The position numbers and the translations under genes are program-made. Of a DNA stretch of 64,000 nucleotides, positions 46,743 through 55,022 are shown in pieces. The number at the start of each line of letters is the position of its first letter. The stretch's first letter is position 1. A model generated the notes under the pieces. That model had not been told where the DNA came from. It ran no database searches and saw only the letters and a program-made list of their open reading frames with translations. Location: NCBI RefSeq assembly GCF_002813775.1, contig NZ_CP020370.1:6225501-6289500 (forward strand), written 5' to 3'. Origin of the DNA: Candidatus Thiodictyon syntrophicum (GTDB lineage Bacteria; Pseudomonadota; Gammaproteobacteria; Chromatiales; Chromatiaceae).

Positions 46743-47097
46743 GTTCTCAGGTCCCCTGGAGGAAAGGCCGACCGGATCAGCGGGCGGCGCGGCCGGGATG
46801 GCGCCGACCCCGAGGGTCCGGTCCGGCGTACAGGGACGGGGGCATCCGCCGGCGCACCGGCACCTGGCGCGCACTGCCGTCCTCTGGCCCCACATGCTAA
46901 CCCGCTCGGCCGGGGATCGCCACCGGGGGACCGCGGATCGGCAGCCTCATCACCGTAACGCTTGAGTCTGACCCCGCCGAACCACGAACGGGCGACCACG
47001 GCCGTCAGACAGTCCCGCTGCGGACACCGGTCTGTCGTAGAATCGCCGGGAAACCCGACCCACCCGCAACCGGCCTTGTCGGCAGAATCCACCCCTG
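46743..47097. other. Divergent intergenic region (crcB / MNT)
   Basis: 355 bases with no gene recognised. It should contain promoters for crcB (minus strand) and for the MNT/HEPN pair (plus strand), but no clear pair of boxes was seen, nor a fluoride riboswitch. Confidence 0.45.
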
Positions 47098-47418
47098 ATG
47101 AATGACCTGAGCACCAAGCTGCGTCTTGACCTGCGAAGCGGACTGGCGGCGATCTATGGCCCCAGACTCAAAGGACTTTTTCTGTTCGGCTCCTACGCCC
47201 GCGGCCAGGCACAGTCCGAATCCGACCTGGACGTCCTCGTCGTCCTGGATCGGATCGACCACTACGGCGCCGAGATCGACCGCACCGGTCATCTGGCCTC
47301 GCGGCTGTCGCTGGAGCATGGGGTTACGATTAGCAGGGTCTTTGTCTCTCAGGCCGACTGGAAGGAGCGCCGAACCGCCTTCCTGGTCAATGCGCGTGCA
47401 GAGGCCGTGGCGGCGTGA
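47098..47418 (+). CDS. Minimal nucleotidyltransferase (MNT antitoxin), second pair
   Basis: 106 residues. LFLFGSYARGQAQSESDLDV contains the GSxxRG and DxD-type elements of MNT proteins. The GTG start of the HEPN gene overlaps the stop by four bases. In contrast to the pair at 10668-11379 the MNT gene is on the plus strand and the partner belongs to a different HEPN subfamily. Confidence 0.85.
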   Translation: MNDLSTKLRLDLRSGLAAIYGPRLKGLFLFGSYARGQAQSESDLDVLVVLDRIDHYGAEIDRTGHLASRLSLEHGVTISRVFVSQADWKERRTAFLVNARAEAVAA

Positions 47419-47804
47419 CCAAAGAGGCCGATCAGCTGTTGGAAAAGGCCGGCCGGGCCATCCGGGCCGCGACCGCGTTGTTGGCGGACGACGATGCGGA
47501 CTTTGCCGCCAGCCGGGCCTATTACGCAATGTTCTACTGTGTGCAGGCATTGCTGATCGAAAAAGGACTGCGTTTCTCAAAACACAGCGGGGCTATCGGG
47601 GCCTTCGGCGCGCATTTCGCCAAGACCGGCGACCTCGACCCGCGCTACCACCGCTGGCTGCTGGACGCCTTCGATAAGCGCCAAATCGGGGATTACGGCA
47701 TTGATGCCGTGCTGACGCAGGATGAAGTGCGGGAGATGATCGAGCGAGCCGACATACTCCTGGCGGAGACGGCAAGATATTTGACGGCGCCTGAAGGCGA
47801 CTGA
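47415..47804 (+). CDS. HEPN-domain protein (toxin half of second pair)
   Basis: 129 residues from GTG 47415. FAASRAYYAMFYCVQALLIEKGL and FSKHSGAIGAFGAHFAKTG are the hallmark blocks of the HEPN subfamily found with MNT antitoxins of the MntA/HepT type. Expected to be an RNase silenced by the adjacent MNT. Coupled translation by a GTGA overlap. Confidence 0.83.
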   Translation: MTKEADQLLEKAGRAIRAATALLADDDADFAASRAYYAMFYCVQALLIEKGLRFSKHSGAIGAFGAHFAKTGDLDPRYHRWLLDAFDKRQIGDYGIDAVLTQDEVREMIERADILLAETARYLTAPEGD

Positions 47805-47811
47805 TGCTCCC

Positions 47812-48093
47812 TCAGGTGGACGCCAACCGGGAGCAAAAGGCGAGCAAGTTAACCGGCGACAGGTCACGTTTCAAGACGTCTGCCTGCAGCGCTTCGATCT
47901 CGGCATCTGCCTCGGCCGGGGTCGCGAAAGGCTCAGGCGCGACGATGCACCGCAAGGCTTCCTCGACCAACAGGCACAGGGGAACGCCGCGCGCCTTGGC
48001 GACCGCCTGGACGTGCCGTCGCAGATGGCCGGCATTCGCCCTTGACCCTGCACCGCTCCAACCGAGGTGCCCAAGGCGCGTCCACCCAAACAC
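47812..48093 (-). CDS. Small hypothetical protein, possibly a gene remnant
   Basis: About 93 residues. The first 20 look like repeat-derived sequence; from GHLRRHVQAVAKARGVPL to EADAEIEALQADVLKRDLSPVNLLAF it has good codon use and a believable helical pattern. It overlaps the region just upstream of the tautomerase start on the other strand. No family is recognised; a small antitoxin-like helical protein or a fragment are both possible. Confidence 0.3.
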   Translation of the reverse strand: MFGWTRLGHLGWSGAGSRANAGHLRRHVQAVAKARGVPLCLLVEEALRCIVAPEPFATPAEADAEIEALQADVLKRDLSPVNLLAFCSRLAST

Positions 48094-48104
48094 AGAGTGC
48101 TGCT

Positions 48105-48470
48105 ATGCCCCTGGTTACCATTTCCATACTGAAAGGAAAATCCCCCGACTATATCAAAGCGGTCGGGGATGCCGTCAATGCCGCCGTCATCGCGACGATG
48201 GACTTCCCCTGGGATGACCGTTACCAGATCATCCACCAACTCGAACCGCAGTGCCTGCAGTTGCAGGAGCGTGCGGGCGACCGGGTGATGATGCATCTGG
48301 TCATGCGCGCCGGGCGTTCAAACAAGGCCAAACAGGCATTCTACCAACAGGTTGTGGCAAACCTGGCCGCCAATCCCGGCATACCGCCCGCCAATGTGCT
48401 GATTACCATTACTGAGAACCACGATATCGACTGGTCATTCGGCGAAGGAGTGGCGCAGTTTGTGGTTTGA
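48105..48470 (+). CDS. Tautomerase family protein (4-OT/MIF superfamily)
   Basis: 121 residues from the ATG at 48105. MPLVTISILKGKSPDYIKAVGDAV has the catalytic Pro2 exposed after removal of the initiator Met, as in 4-oxalocrotonate tautomerases. The later ENHDIDWSFGEGVAQF is typical of the longer members of the tautomerase family. The natural substrate is unknown. Confidence 0.8.
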   Translation: MPLVTISILKGKSPDYIKAVGDAVNAAVIATMDFPWDDRYQIIHQLEPQCLQLQERAGDRVMMHLVMRAGRSNKAKQAFYQQVVANLAANPGIPPANVLITITENHDIDWSFGEGVAQFVV

Positions 48471-48497
48471 CCTCTCGTCTTGATCATTCGCTTCACG

Positions 48498-48641
48498 GCC
48501 TTGATCATCGTTCCAGCCGCAGGGAGACAGGAGGTCGAGGCTTCAGCCGGTCGACATCGCAGATCAGCAATCCTGGTCCGGCTAAAGCCTCGACCTCCGG
48601 TGCGAAATGCCTGGGCGGCGGCCGGAACGACGATCAAGGCT
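48498..48641. repeat. Large palindromic element (GGAGGTCGAGGCTTCAGCC family)
   Basis: Inner arms 48530-48550 (GGAGGTCGAGGCTTCAGCCGG) and 48578-48598 (CCGGCTAAAGCCTCGACCTCC), outer arms GGCCTTGATCATCGTTCCAG and CCGGAACGACGATCAAGGC. It fills the gap between the tautomerase and YjdF-like genes. One arm alone recurs at 36836 and a degenerate one at 50353. Confidence 0.75.
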
Positions 48642-48705
48642 CGCTGCCCTGCGGCTGCGGCGCCCCTACTCCGTTCATCGCAGATCATGAGGTTGCACAA
48701 CAGCC

Positions 48706-49041
48706 ATGCCCCCTGACCGCACCAAGCCGCTGCTGATTGCCTTGACCGTTCTGCTTGGCCTGCTGGCTTGGTCAGGCGCCCACCCCTACGACCGCCTGAC
48801 CTGGGTTATGGAGGTCTTTCCCATCGTCCTGGCGATCAGCGCCGCTTACGAGCTCATCGAGTGGGGTGCCGCCCTGGCGCTGGGCACCGGTGCCGACGAG
48901 TTCCTGGGCACCCAGGGCGATCCCTGGGACACGCAGTCTGACATGTTCTTCGCACTCATCGGGGCGGTCACCTCGCTGCTCCTGCTGTCGAAGCTCCACG
49001 ACCATCAACTCGAGCGACTGGAAGGTGCCGACGCGGCCTGA
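48706..49041 (+). CDS. YjdF/DUF2238-like membrane protein, internally shortened
   Basis: 111 residues. The N-terminal LLAWSGAHPYDRLTWVMEVFPIV and the C-terminal AYELIEWGAALALG, GTQGDPWDTQSDMFFALIG both match DUF2238 (YjdF) proteins, which are about 200 residues with six helices. The middle, including the conserved His/Tyr-rich part, is missing in frame. The reading frame is otherwise intact with a good 3' end, so the shortened protein may be made, but its original activity is unlikely. The recognition is from memory of the family. Confidence 0.6.
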   Translation: MPPDRTKPLLIALTVLLGLLAWSGAHPYDRLTWVMEVFPIVLAISAAYELIEWGAALALGTGADEFLGTQGDPWDTQSDMFFALIGAVTSLLLLSKLHDHQLERLEGADAA

Positions 49042-49187
49042 TGCGACAACTGCCTTGACATCGACCGTTCTGGTCGCGCCCGGTAACGGACTACCCGTCG
49101 CGCCGACGCGACACCAGGAGTAAAAATCGGCGCCTATAACTCACGGTTCTCCCATTTCTTGAGCGATAAACGCACCCGCTATGCCTC

Positions 49188-50408
49188 ATGCGCTGGAACT
49201 GGCAACAACCCGACTGGCCTGCCTTCACGTTTGACCCGGCGCCGCTGGCGGCCCTGGAGGCGCGTCTGCTGCATGAGTCCGGGCGCCTTTTCGGGGCCTT
49301 TGCCCACCTTGACGAGACCGAGCAGCGCCGACTGACCATCGACTGCATCGGCGACGAGGCCCTGATGACCGCCCGGATCGAGGGTGAGTATCTGGACCGC
49401 GACAGTCTTCAGTCCTCGCTCTTGTGTCAGTTCGGTCTGGCCTATGACGAGCGGCGTGTCCCCCCGGCCGAGGCGGGAATGGCAGAGCTGATGGTGGACC
49501 TCTATCGCCGGTTCCAGGCACCCCTGTCGCATGACACCCTCCGGGCCTGGCAGGCCATGCTGATGCGGGGACGCTCGGACCTGGATGAGGTCGGGTGCTA
49601 TCGCCGTCGGGCGGAGCCGATGCAGGTCGTGTCCGGCGCCGTCTATGCACCGCGGGTTCATTTCGAGGCGCCGCCCGCGGCGCTGGTACCCGCCGAGATG
49701 GAACGCTTTCTCGCCTGGTTCGAGCATACCGCCCCGGCCGGTGCCGGCGCCCTGCCCCCCTTGACGCGCGCTGGTCTTGCCCATCTGTATTTCGTCAGCA
49801 TTCACCCTTTTGAGGACGGCAATGGCCGTATTGCCCGGGCCATCGCCGAAAAGGCCTTGGCGCAGGGCCTTGGGCAACCCACCCTGGCGGCCCTCTCCCA
49901 TTGCATCGAGCGGCACAAGAAGGCCTATTATGCGGCATTGCAAAGGGCCAACAAGGGGGATCCGGTCGACGACTGGTTGAATTACTTCGCCCGCACCACG
50001 CTGGACGCCCTCGACTACTCCCGGGCACGGGTCGGCTTACTCATCGTCAAGGCCAGGCTGTACGATCGGCTCAAGGGCCAATTGAACCCGCGCCAGGAGA
50101 AAGTGCTCGCGCGTCTGTTCGCGGCCGGACCCGAGGGTTTCCGCGGGGGCTTGAGCGCGGAGAACTATATCGCGCTGACGCGCACCTCGCGCGCCACCGC
50201 CACCCGCGACCTCCAGGACCTGGTGGCCAAGGGCGCGCTCACCCGCAGCGGGGAGCGCAAGCATACCCGCTATGCCTTGCAGGTCCCGGCGACGCCGGGA
50301 CAGGGTTCGGATTCAATGGCTTTATTCTCATATCGGCGTATCGCACCGCATGGAGACAGGAGATCGAGGCTTACCGTGAAAGTGCGTAGTCAGGCCATCC
50401 TGGCCTGA
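49188..50408 (+). CDS. Fic family protein with class II inhibitory motif
   Basis: 406 residues. A DUF4172-like N-terminal part is followed by the Fic core with HPFEDGNGRIAR (catalytic His206), and a winged-helix-like C-terminal region (about 310-375). TARIEG (61-66) matches the (S/T)xxxE(G/N) inhibitory helix of class II Fic proteins, so AMP transfer should be self-inhibited. The last 20 or so residues (RRSRLTVKVRSQAILA) are encoded by a palindromic repeat that also supplies the stop codon, which suggests a lengthened or altered C-terminus. Confidence 0.88.
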   Translation: MRWNWQQPDWPAFTFDPAPLAALEARLLHESGRLFGAFAHLDETEQRRLTIDCIGDEALMTARIEGEYLDRDSLQSSLLCQFGLAYDERRVPPAEAGMAELMVDLYRRFQAPLSHDTLRAWQAMLMRGRSDLDEVGCYRRRAEPMQVVSGAVYAPRVHFEAPPAALVPAEMERFLAWFEHTAPAGAGALPPLTRAGLAHLYFVSIHPFEDGNGRIARAIAEKALAQGLGQPTLAALSHCIERHKKAYYAALQRANKGDPVDDWLNYFARTTLDALDYSRARVGLLIVKARLYDRLKGQLNPRQEKVLARLFAAGPEGFRGGLSAENYIALTRTSRATATRDLQDLVAKGALTRSGERKHTRYALQVPATPGQGSDSMALFSYRRIAPHGDRRSRLTVKVRSQAILA

Positions 50409-50453
50409 CGGTGTCGGGGCTGGAACAGTCAGGGCTGGAAGCCCTGACTACGC
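50384..50453. repeat. Double-hairpin repeat at the 3' end of the Fic gene
   Basis: Outer arms GCGTAGTCAGG and CCTGACTACGC enclose the hairpins TCAGGCCATCCTGGCCTGA and GTCAGGGCTGGAAGCCCTGAC. The Fic stop codon (50406-50408) is inside the first hairpin. Confidence 0.75.
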
Positions 50454-50497
50454 CGCCCCGCACGCTGGCCATCGAGCTAGCGGTCGCTGCGCGACGT

Positions 50498-51448
50498 TCA
50501 CGGCGGGGGCTGAGGGACCGCGGGCGCGGGGTGAACGCTTGGTCGCGCGCCCCAGCGGACCGGCTGCTCGGCGGGCTCCGGCTGGAATGTGACGTGCTCG
50601 ATCCCCAGGGCCCGGGCGGCGCGGCATAGGCCCTCCAGCGTCGCGGGCCAGTCCAGCAGGTCCGGGACCCGCACATGGGCGGACAGGGCGACGCGCCGCG
50701 ACGACAGGGACCAGATGTGCAGGTCGTGGACCTCGGCGACACCGGACACCCGGGCCAGGGCCATCCCGACCGTCTCCAGGGGCAGGGCGCCGGGCACGCC
50801 GTCCAGCAGGGTATGCAGTGATTCGCTGAGCAGCGACAGGCTGGCGGAGAGGATCAGGCCGCAGATGAGAAGCGACAGCAGGGGGTCGATGGGCGTCCAA
50901 CCGGTGGTCCAGATCACCAGGCCGGAGACGATGGCGGCCACGGACCCCAGGGCGTCTCCCATGACGTGCAGCAGGGCGCCGCGCACATTCAAATCCGGCT
51001 CGCCGCGGGCCAGCACCCAGGCGACCACCAGGTTGATCGCCAGACCCACCACCGCCACACCACTCACCGTCAGGCCGTCGATGGCCCGCGGCGTCTGCAA
51101 GCGGCCCCAGGCGGCGGCGGCGATCAGGACCACTACCGCCAGCATGGCCGCGGCGTTGATCAGCGCCGCCAGTGACTCGGCGCGCCCCAGGCCGTAGCTA
51201 TGGCGGGGCGAGGGCGGGCGGGCCGTCAGCCAGGCGGCCAGCCCCGCCAGCCCCAGGGCGGCGGCATCCGTGACCATGTGGCCGGCGTCCGCGAGCAGGG
51301 CCAGTGAGCCGGACCACCAACCGGCGGCGGCCTCGACCAAGGCATAGCCCAGGGTGAGGATCAGGGCCAGGCGCAGGGCGGGCAGTGACGCCGTGTGATC
51401 CTGGCCCTGGGCCTGATGCTCGGCGTGATGGTGGTGGGCGTGACTCAT
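50498..51448 (-). CDS. Cation diffusion facilitator (zinc exporter, ZitB/CzcD type)
   Basis: 316 residues. A His-rich N-terminus (SHAHHHHAEH) is followed by six helices with the CDF metal site pairs ADAGHMVTD and HVMGDALGS, and a cytoplasmic domain ending in a proline-rich tail. It should export zinc, or cadmium/cobalt, against protons. The ATG at 51448 has GGAG upstream; a start 16 codons further upstream lacks the His-rich start. It is divergent from rseC-rnf. Confidence 0.88.
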   Translation of the reverse strand: MSHAHHHHAEHQAQGQDHTASLPALRLALILTLGYALVEAAAGWWSGSLALLADAGHMVTDAAALGLAGLAAWLTARPPSPRHSYGLGRAESLAALINAAAMLAVVVLIAAAAWGRLQTPRAIDGLTVSGVAVVGLAINLVVAWVLARGEPDLNVRGALLHVMGDALGSVAAIVSGLVIWTTGWTPIDPLLSLLICGLILSASLSLLSESLHTLLDGVPGALPLETVGMALARVSGVAEVHDLHIWSLSSRRVALSAHVRVPDLLDWPATLEGLCRAARALGIEHVTFQPEPAEQPVRWGARPSVHPAPAVPQPPP

Positions 51449-51792
51449 CGCTGCTCCAATCGGGACTTCGGCACTTGTTCGGGACCATTGTCGCACCGCA
51501 CCCGCCCCCGCCGGGCGGCCGAAGAAATGGCGCGCCGTTTGCTTGATATCATCGAAATGTGACCGGCGGGTGTCTGCCGGGGGCCTTTTGCGAAATTAAT
51601 GATATCGATAAATTGCCTGTCGGCGTCCTTTGTCGTAAATTCGGCGTTGTGCGATGCAGCATTGTCGCAAACACGCTATTTTTGTAGGTTTTCCCGAGGT
51701 TACCGACGTGTCAGTCTCCCCTGCCGGCCCCCGTTTTCCGAGTCGCAATGCCGCTCCCGGCGAGGCTCGCAGTGCATTCGGGCCGACGGCCG
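51449..51792. other. Divergent intergenic region (zinc exporter / rseC-rnf)
   Basis: 344 bases with no gene. It contains the sigma-54-like site at 51528-51543 and the repeated motif GATATC near 51545 and 51600. No clear NifA upstream sequence (TGT-N10-ACA) was found. Confidence 0.5.
51528..51543 (+). promoter_or_regulatory. Candidate sigma-54 promoter of rseC-rnf
   Basis: TGGCGCGCCGTTTGCT differs from the consensus TGGCACGNNNNTTGCW at a single position, with GG and GC correctly spaced by ten bases. It lies about 250 bases before rseC. In Rhodobacter capsulatus rnf expression is linked to nitrogen fixation, which supports RpoN control. The distance to the coding region is long. Confidence 0.55.
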
Positions 51793-52296
51793 ATGCCTGA
51801 GACGATGCACACCCTGGATCTCGGCCCCCCCGATTTCGTCGAAGGCACCGCCCGCGTGGTGGAAGTCGTGGGGTCGACTGCCTGGCTGGAGCCGGAGCAG
51901 ACCACCAGTTGCGGTCATTGTGCGGCCTCCGCCGCCTGCGGCGCCAAGGGTCTGGGCACGATCGCCAACCGCATCGCGGCGCGGCGCTTTGCCTTGACCG
52001 ATCACCCGGGGCTGCGCGTCGGCGAGCGGGTGGTGGTGGGGATCCGCTCCGACGCACTGGTCAAGGCGGCCCTCACCGCCTACGCCATCCCGCTGTGCAC
52101 CCTCTTTCTGGGCGGCGGTCTGGCGCAGTGGGCCTGGGGCCAGGATGGTACGACCATCGTGGGCGCCGTGACCGGTCTGTTCCTGGGCCTGGGCGCCGCC
52201 CGGCTGGGGGCCGCCCGACTGTTCGCGGGCGGCACCAGCGCGCCGCGGTTCCTGCGCCGGGCGGGGCCCGCGGACTGTCAACCGGCCCTCAAATAG
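51793..52296 (+). CDS. rseC: RseC (SoxR-reducing system/Rnf-associated membrane protein)
   Basis: 167 residues. The N-terminal soluble domain has TTSCGHCAASAACG, the cysteine cluster of RseC, and two membrane helices follow (ALTAYAIPLCTLFLGGG, then VGAVTGLFLGLGAARLG). RseC acts with Rsx/Rnf to keep SoxR reduced in E. coli; its own biochemistry is not settled. It lies directly before rnfA. ATG 51793 is preferred over one at 51748, whose extra residues are not conserved; a start at 51805 is also possible. Confidence 0.85.
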   Translation: MPETMHTLDLGPPDFVEGTARVVEVVGSTAWLEPEQTTSCGHCAASAACGAKGLGTIANRIAARRFALTDHPGLRVGERVVVGIRSDALVKAALTAYAIPLCTLFLGGGLAQWAWGQDGTTIVGAVTGLFLGLGAARLGAARLFAGGTSAPRFLRRAGPADCQPALK

Positions 52297-52338
52297 AAAC
52301 GGTCAACCGGCCATTAAAATCAGCATAAGGTACAGGTA

Positions 52339-52920
52339 ATGCAGGAATATCTCCTTCTGATGGTAGGCGCGATCCTGGTCAACAACGTGATCCTGGCGCG
52401 CTTCCTGGGGCTGTGCTCCTTCATGGGCGTGACCACCCGCGTGGATACGGCCATGGGCATGGGGCTCGCGACCACCTTCGTCATCACCGTGTCGTCGATG
52501 CTCAACTGGGCCGCGCAGGCCTACCTGCTCGAACCCTTCGGCCTGGGCTATCTGCGCACCGTGGTGTTCATCCTGGTGATCGCCGGCGCCGTACAGTTCA
52601 CCGAGATGACGGTGCGCAAGGTCTCCCCGCCTCTGTTCCAGATGCTGGGCATCTACCTGCCGCTGATCACCACCAACTGCGCGGTGCTGGGTGTGGCCCT
52701 GCTGCTGATCGAGGGCCGCATGAGCTTCATCGAGAGCACCGTCTTCGCCTTCGCCTCATCGATAGGCTACAGCCTGGTGATGGTGATTTTCGCCGGACTG
52801 CGCGAGCGCCTCGCGCTGGCCGAGATCCCGCGGCTGTTCGCCGGCCCGCCCATCGGCTTCATCACGGCCGGGCTGCTCGCCCTGGCCTTCATGGGCTTCT
52901 CTGGCATCAGCACGGTCTAG
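52339..52920 (+). CDS. rnfA: Rnf complex subunit RnfA
   Basis: 193 residues, six membrane helices, with the conserved [18 protein letters not shown] and [15 protein letters not shown] motifs; the two cysteine regions on opposite helices hold the membrane iron-sulfur cluster shared with RnfE. It is a core subunit of the sodium- or proton-coupled NADH:ferredoxin oxidoreductase. First of the order A-B-C-D-G-E-H. Confidence 0.95.
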   Translation: MQEYLLLMVGAILVNNVILARFLGLCSFMGVTTRVDTAMGMGLATTFVITVSSMLNWAAQAYLLEPFGLGYLRTVVFILVIAGAVQFTEMTVRKVSPPLFQMLGIYLPLITTNCAVLGVALLLIEGRMSFIESTVFAFASSIGYSLVMVIFAGLRERLALAEIPRLFAGPPIGFITAGLLALAFMGFSGISTV

Positions 52921-52982
52921 CCACCGGGGCGCTGCCTCTCCTGATTTTCTTTAAGGGTCTGCGATGAGATTGGAGGTCAACC

Positions 52983-53519
52983 ATGTTCTTGTTGCTCGCG
53001 GTCGGTAGTCTCACCATCATCGGTGTTGTCTTGGGCGGTATCCTGGGTACCGCGGCCCGCCTTCTCGCGGTCAAGGTCGATCCGCTCGAGGCCGATCTGC
53101 AGGCCCTGCTGCCGGGCTCCCAATGCGGTCAATGCGGCTACGTGGGCTGCGCCCAGGCCGCCAAGGCGCTCGCCGCCGGGGATGCGGCGCCCACCGTCTG
53201 TCCCCCGGGGGGCAAGGCGACGGCCGAGGCCCTGGCCAAGCGCCTGGGGGTGTCGATCGATCTCTCCGACCATGTCGAGCGGGGACCCGAGTACGCCGCG
53301 ATCGACGAAGAACTGTGCATCGGCTGCACCCGCTGTCTCAAGGAGTGTTCGGTGGACGGCATCTTCGGCGCTACCAAACAGATGCATACGATCCTCGCCG
53401 AGTCCTGCCACGCCTGCGGCAAGTGCATCCCGGTGTGCCCCACCGAGGCCATCACGATGCGCCCGATCCCGGTCACCCTGGGCACCTGGCACTGGCCCAA
53501 GCCGGTCACGGCGCATTAG
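52983..53519 (+). CDS. rnfB: Rnf complex subunit RnfB
   Basis: 178 residues. A membrane anchor (1-25) is followed by a Cys cluster (Cys48, Cys51, Cys56, Cys73 in GSQCGQCGYVGC and CPPGG), then a two-cluster ferredoxin domain (CIGCTRCLKECSVDG and CHACGKCIPVCPTEA). It brings electrons between soluble ferredoxin and the complex. GGAGG precedes the ATG. Confidence 0.95.
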   Translation: MFLLLAVGSLTIIGVVLGGILGTAARLLAVKVDPLEADLQALLPGSQCGQCGYVGCAQAAKALAAGDAAPTVCPPGGKATAEALAKRLGVSIDLSDHVERGPEYAAIDEELCIGCTRCLKECSVDGIFGATKQMHTILAESCHACGKCIPVCPTEAITMRPIPVTLGTWHWPKPVTAH

Positions 53520-53537
53520 CATTCTGGAGTGCGAGCG

Positions 53538-55022
53538 ATGAAACTGTTTGCGATCCGCGGCGGCATCCATCCCGAATACCGCAAAGAACTGGCGAGCGAC
53601 AAGGCGATCACCGCCCTGCCGATGCCGCAACGGCTGCGCATCCTGCTGCACCAGCACATCGGGGCCCCAGCCCGGCTGCTGGTCGCCGCCGGCGAGCGGG
53701 TCCTGAAGGGTCAGATGATCGCCCAGGGCCAGGGGCCGGTCTCGGCCCCCGCCCATGCCCCCACCTCCGGGTACATCGAGTCGGTCAGCGAGGTCACGGC
53801 CCCGCACGCCTCCGGCCTGGCGCAGACCGCCGTCGTCCTGGTGCCTGACGGCAAGGAGGAATGGGCGCCCCTGCCCACCCCGCTCGCCGACCCCCTGACG
53901 GCCGAACCGCAACTGATCCGCGACCTGGTGGCGCAGGCGGGCATCGTGGGTATGGGCGGCGCGGCCTTCCCGTCGGTGGTGAAGTTGCACCTGGGCACCC
54001 AGCGCAAGCTGGAGATGCTGGTCTTGAACGGCGCCGAGTGCGAGCCCTACCTCACCTGCGACGACCGGGTGATGCGCGAGCACCCCGACGAGGTGATCGA
54101 CGGCGCCCGTATCATGGCGCACGCCCTGGGCGCACCGCTGGTGATCATCGGCATCGAAGACAACAAGCCGGAGGCCCTGGAGGCCATGACCCGGGAGGCC
54201 GCCGCCTTCCCCGAGGTGCAGGTGCGCCCGGTCCCGGTCCAGTATCCCATGGGGTCGGAGCGCCACCTGGTGCAGGCCCTGACCGGCCGCGAGACCCCGG
54301 CCGCCAAGCTCACCGCCGACATCGGCGCCGTGGTGCACAATGTCGCCACCGCCCAGGCCATCCATCACGCGGTGCGCTTCGGGCGCCCCCTGATCGAGCG
54401 CGTCGTCACCGTGAGCGGGCGTGCCGTGCGCGAGCCGCGCAACATCCTCGCCCCCATCGGCGCCCCCGTCACCGCCCTGATCGACTTCTGCGGCGGCCTG
54501 GTGGGCGTGCCCGCGCGCCTGGTGCAGGGCGGCCCCATGATGGGCCAGCCGTTGCCGAGCCTGGACGTGCCGGTGATCAAGGGGACCTCCGGCATCCTGG
54601 CACTCAACGCCGAGGAGACCGGCGAGGCCGAGGCAGGCCCCTGCATCCGCTGCGGCACCTGCGTGGCCATCTGCCCCTGTGGTCTGGTGCCCCTGGAGAT
54701 GGCCGCCTTCATCCGCACGGACAACCTGGACGGCGCCAACAACCTGGGCGTGACCGAGTGTCTGTCCTGCGGGAGCTGCTCCTGGGCCTGTCCGTCCCAT
54801 ATCCCGCTGGTGCAGTATTTCAACTACGCCAAGGGGATGCTGAAAACCAAGGAGCGCGACCGGACCAAGCACGAGCGCACCAAGACCCTGACCGAGGCCC
54901 ATCGGGACCGGCTTGAGCGGGCCGCTGCCGCCAAGGCGGCGGCCGCGGCGGCCAAGGCCACCACCAAAGGAACCCCGCCGGCCGCCCGTCAGCCGCGGGC
55001 AGAGGAGCCGGCAGAGGCATGA
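53538..55022 (+). CDS. rnfC: Rnf complex subunit RnfC
   Basis: 494 residues. GMGGAAFPSVVK is part of the NADH/FMN-binding domain. Two ferredoxin clusters follow: CIRCGTCVAICPC and CLSCGSCSWACP. The C-terminal extension is short and alanine-rich, unlike the long tail of E. coli RsxC. The start is ATG 53538 with GGAG upstream; a GTG nine bases earlier is less likely. The stop overlaps rnfD. Confidence 0.94.
   Translation: MKLFAIRGGIHPEYRKELASDKAITALPMPQRLRILLHQHIGAPARLLVAAGERVLKGQMIAQGQGPVSAPAHAPTSGYIESVSEVTAPHASGLAQTAVVLVPDGKEEWAPLPTPLADPLTAEPQLIRDLVAQAGIVGMGGAAFPSVVKLHLGTQRKLEMLVLNGAECEPYLTCDDRVMREHPDEVIDGARIMAHALGAPLVIIGIEDNKPEALEAMTREAAAFPEVQVRPVPVQYPMGSERHLVQALTGRETPAAKLTADIGAVVHNVATAQAIHHAVRFGRPLIERVVTVSGRAVREPRNILAPIGAPVTALIDFCGGLVGVPARLVQGGPMMGQPLPSLDVPVIKGTSGILALNAEETGEAEAGPCIRCGTCVAICPCGLVPLEMAAFIRTDNLDGANNLGVTECLSCGSCSWACPSHIPLVQYFNYAKGMLKTKERDRTKHERTKTLTEAHRDRLERAAAAKAAAAAAKATTKGTPPAARQPRAEEPAEA

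Noticed and set aside
46743-46960. Fluoride riboswitch upstream of crcB
   Set aside because: The conserved riboswitch core was not recognised on the minus strand.
51380-51527. NifA upstream activator site for rnf
   Set aside because: No TGT-N10-ACA was found in the expected region.
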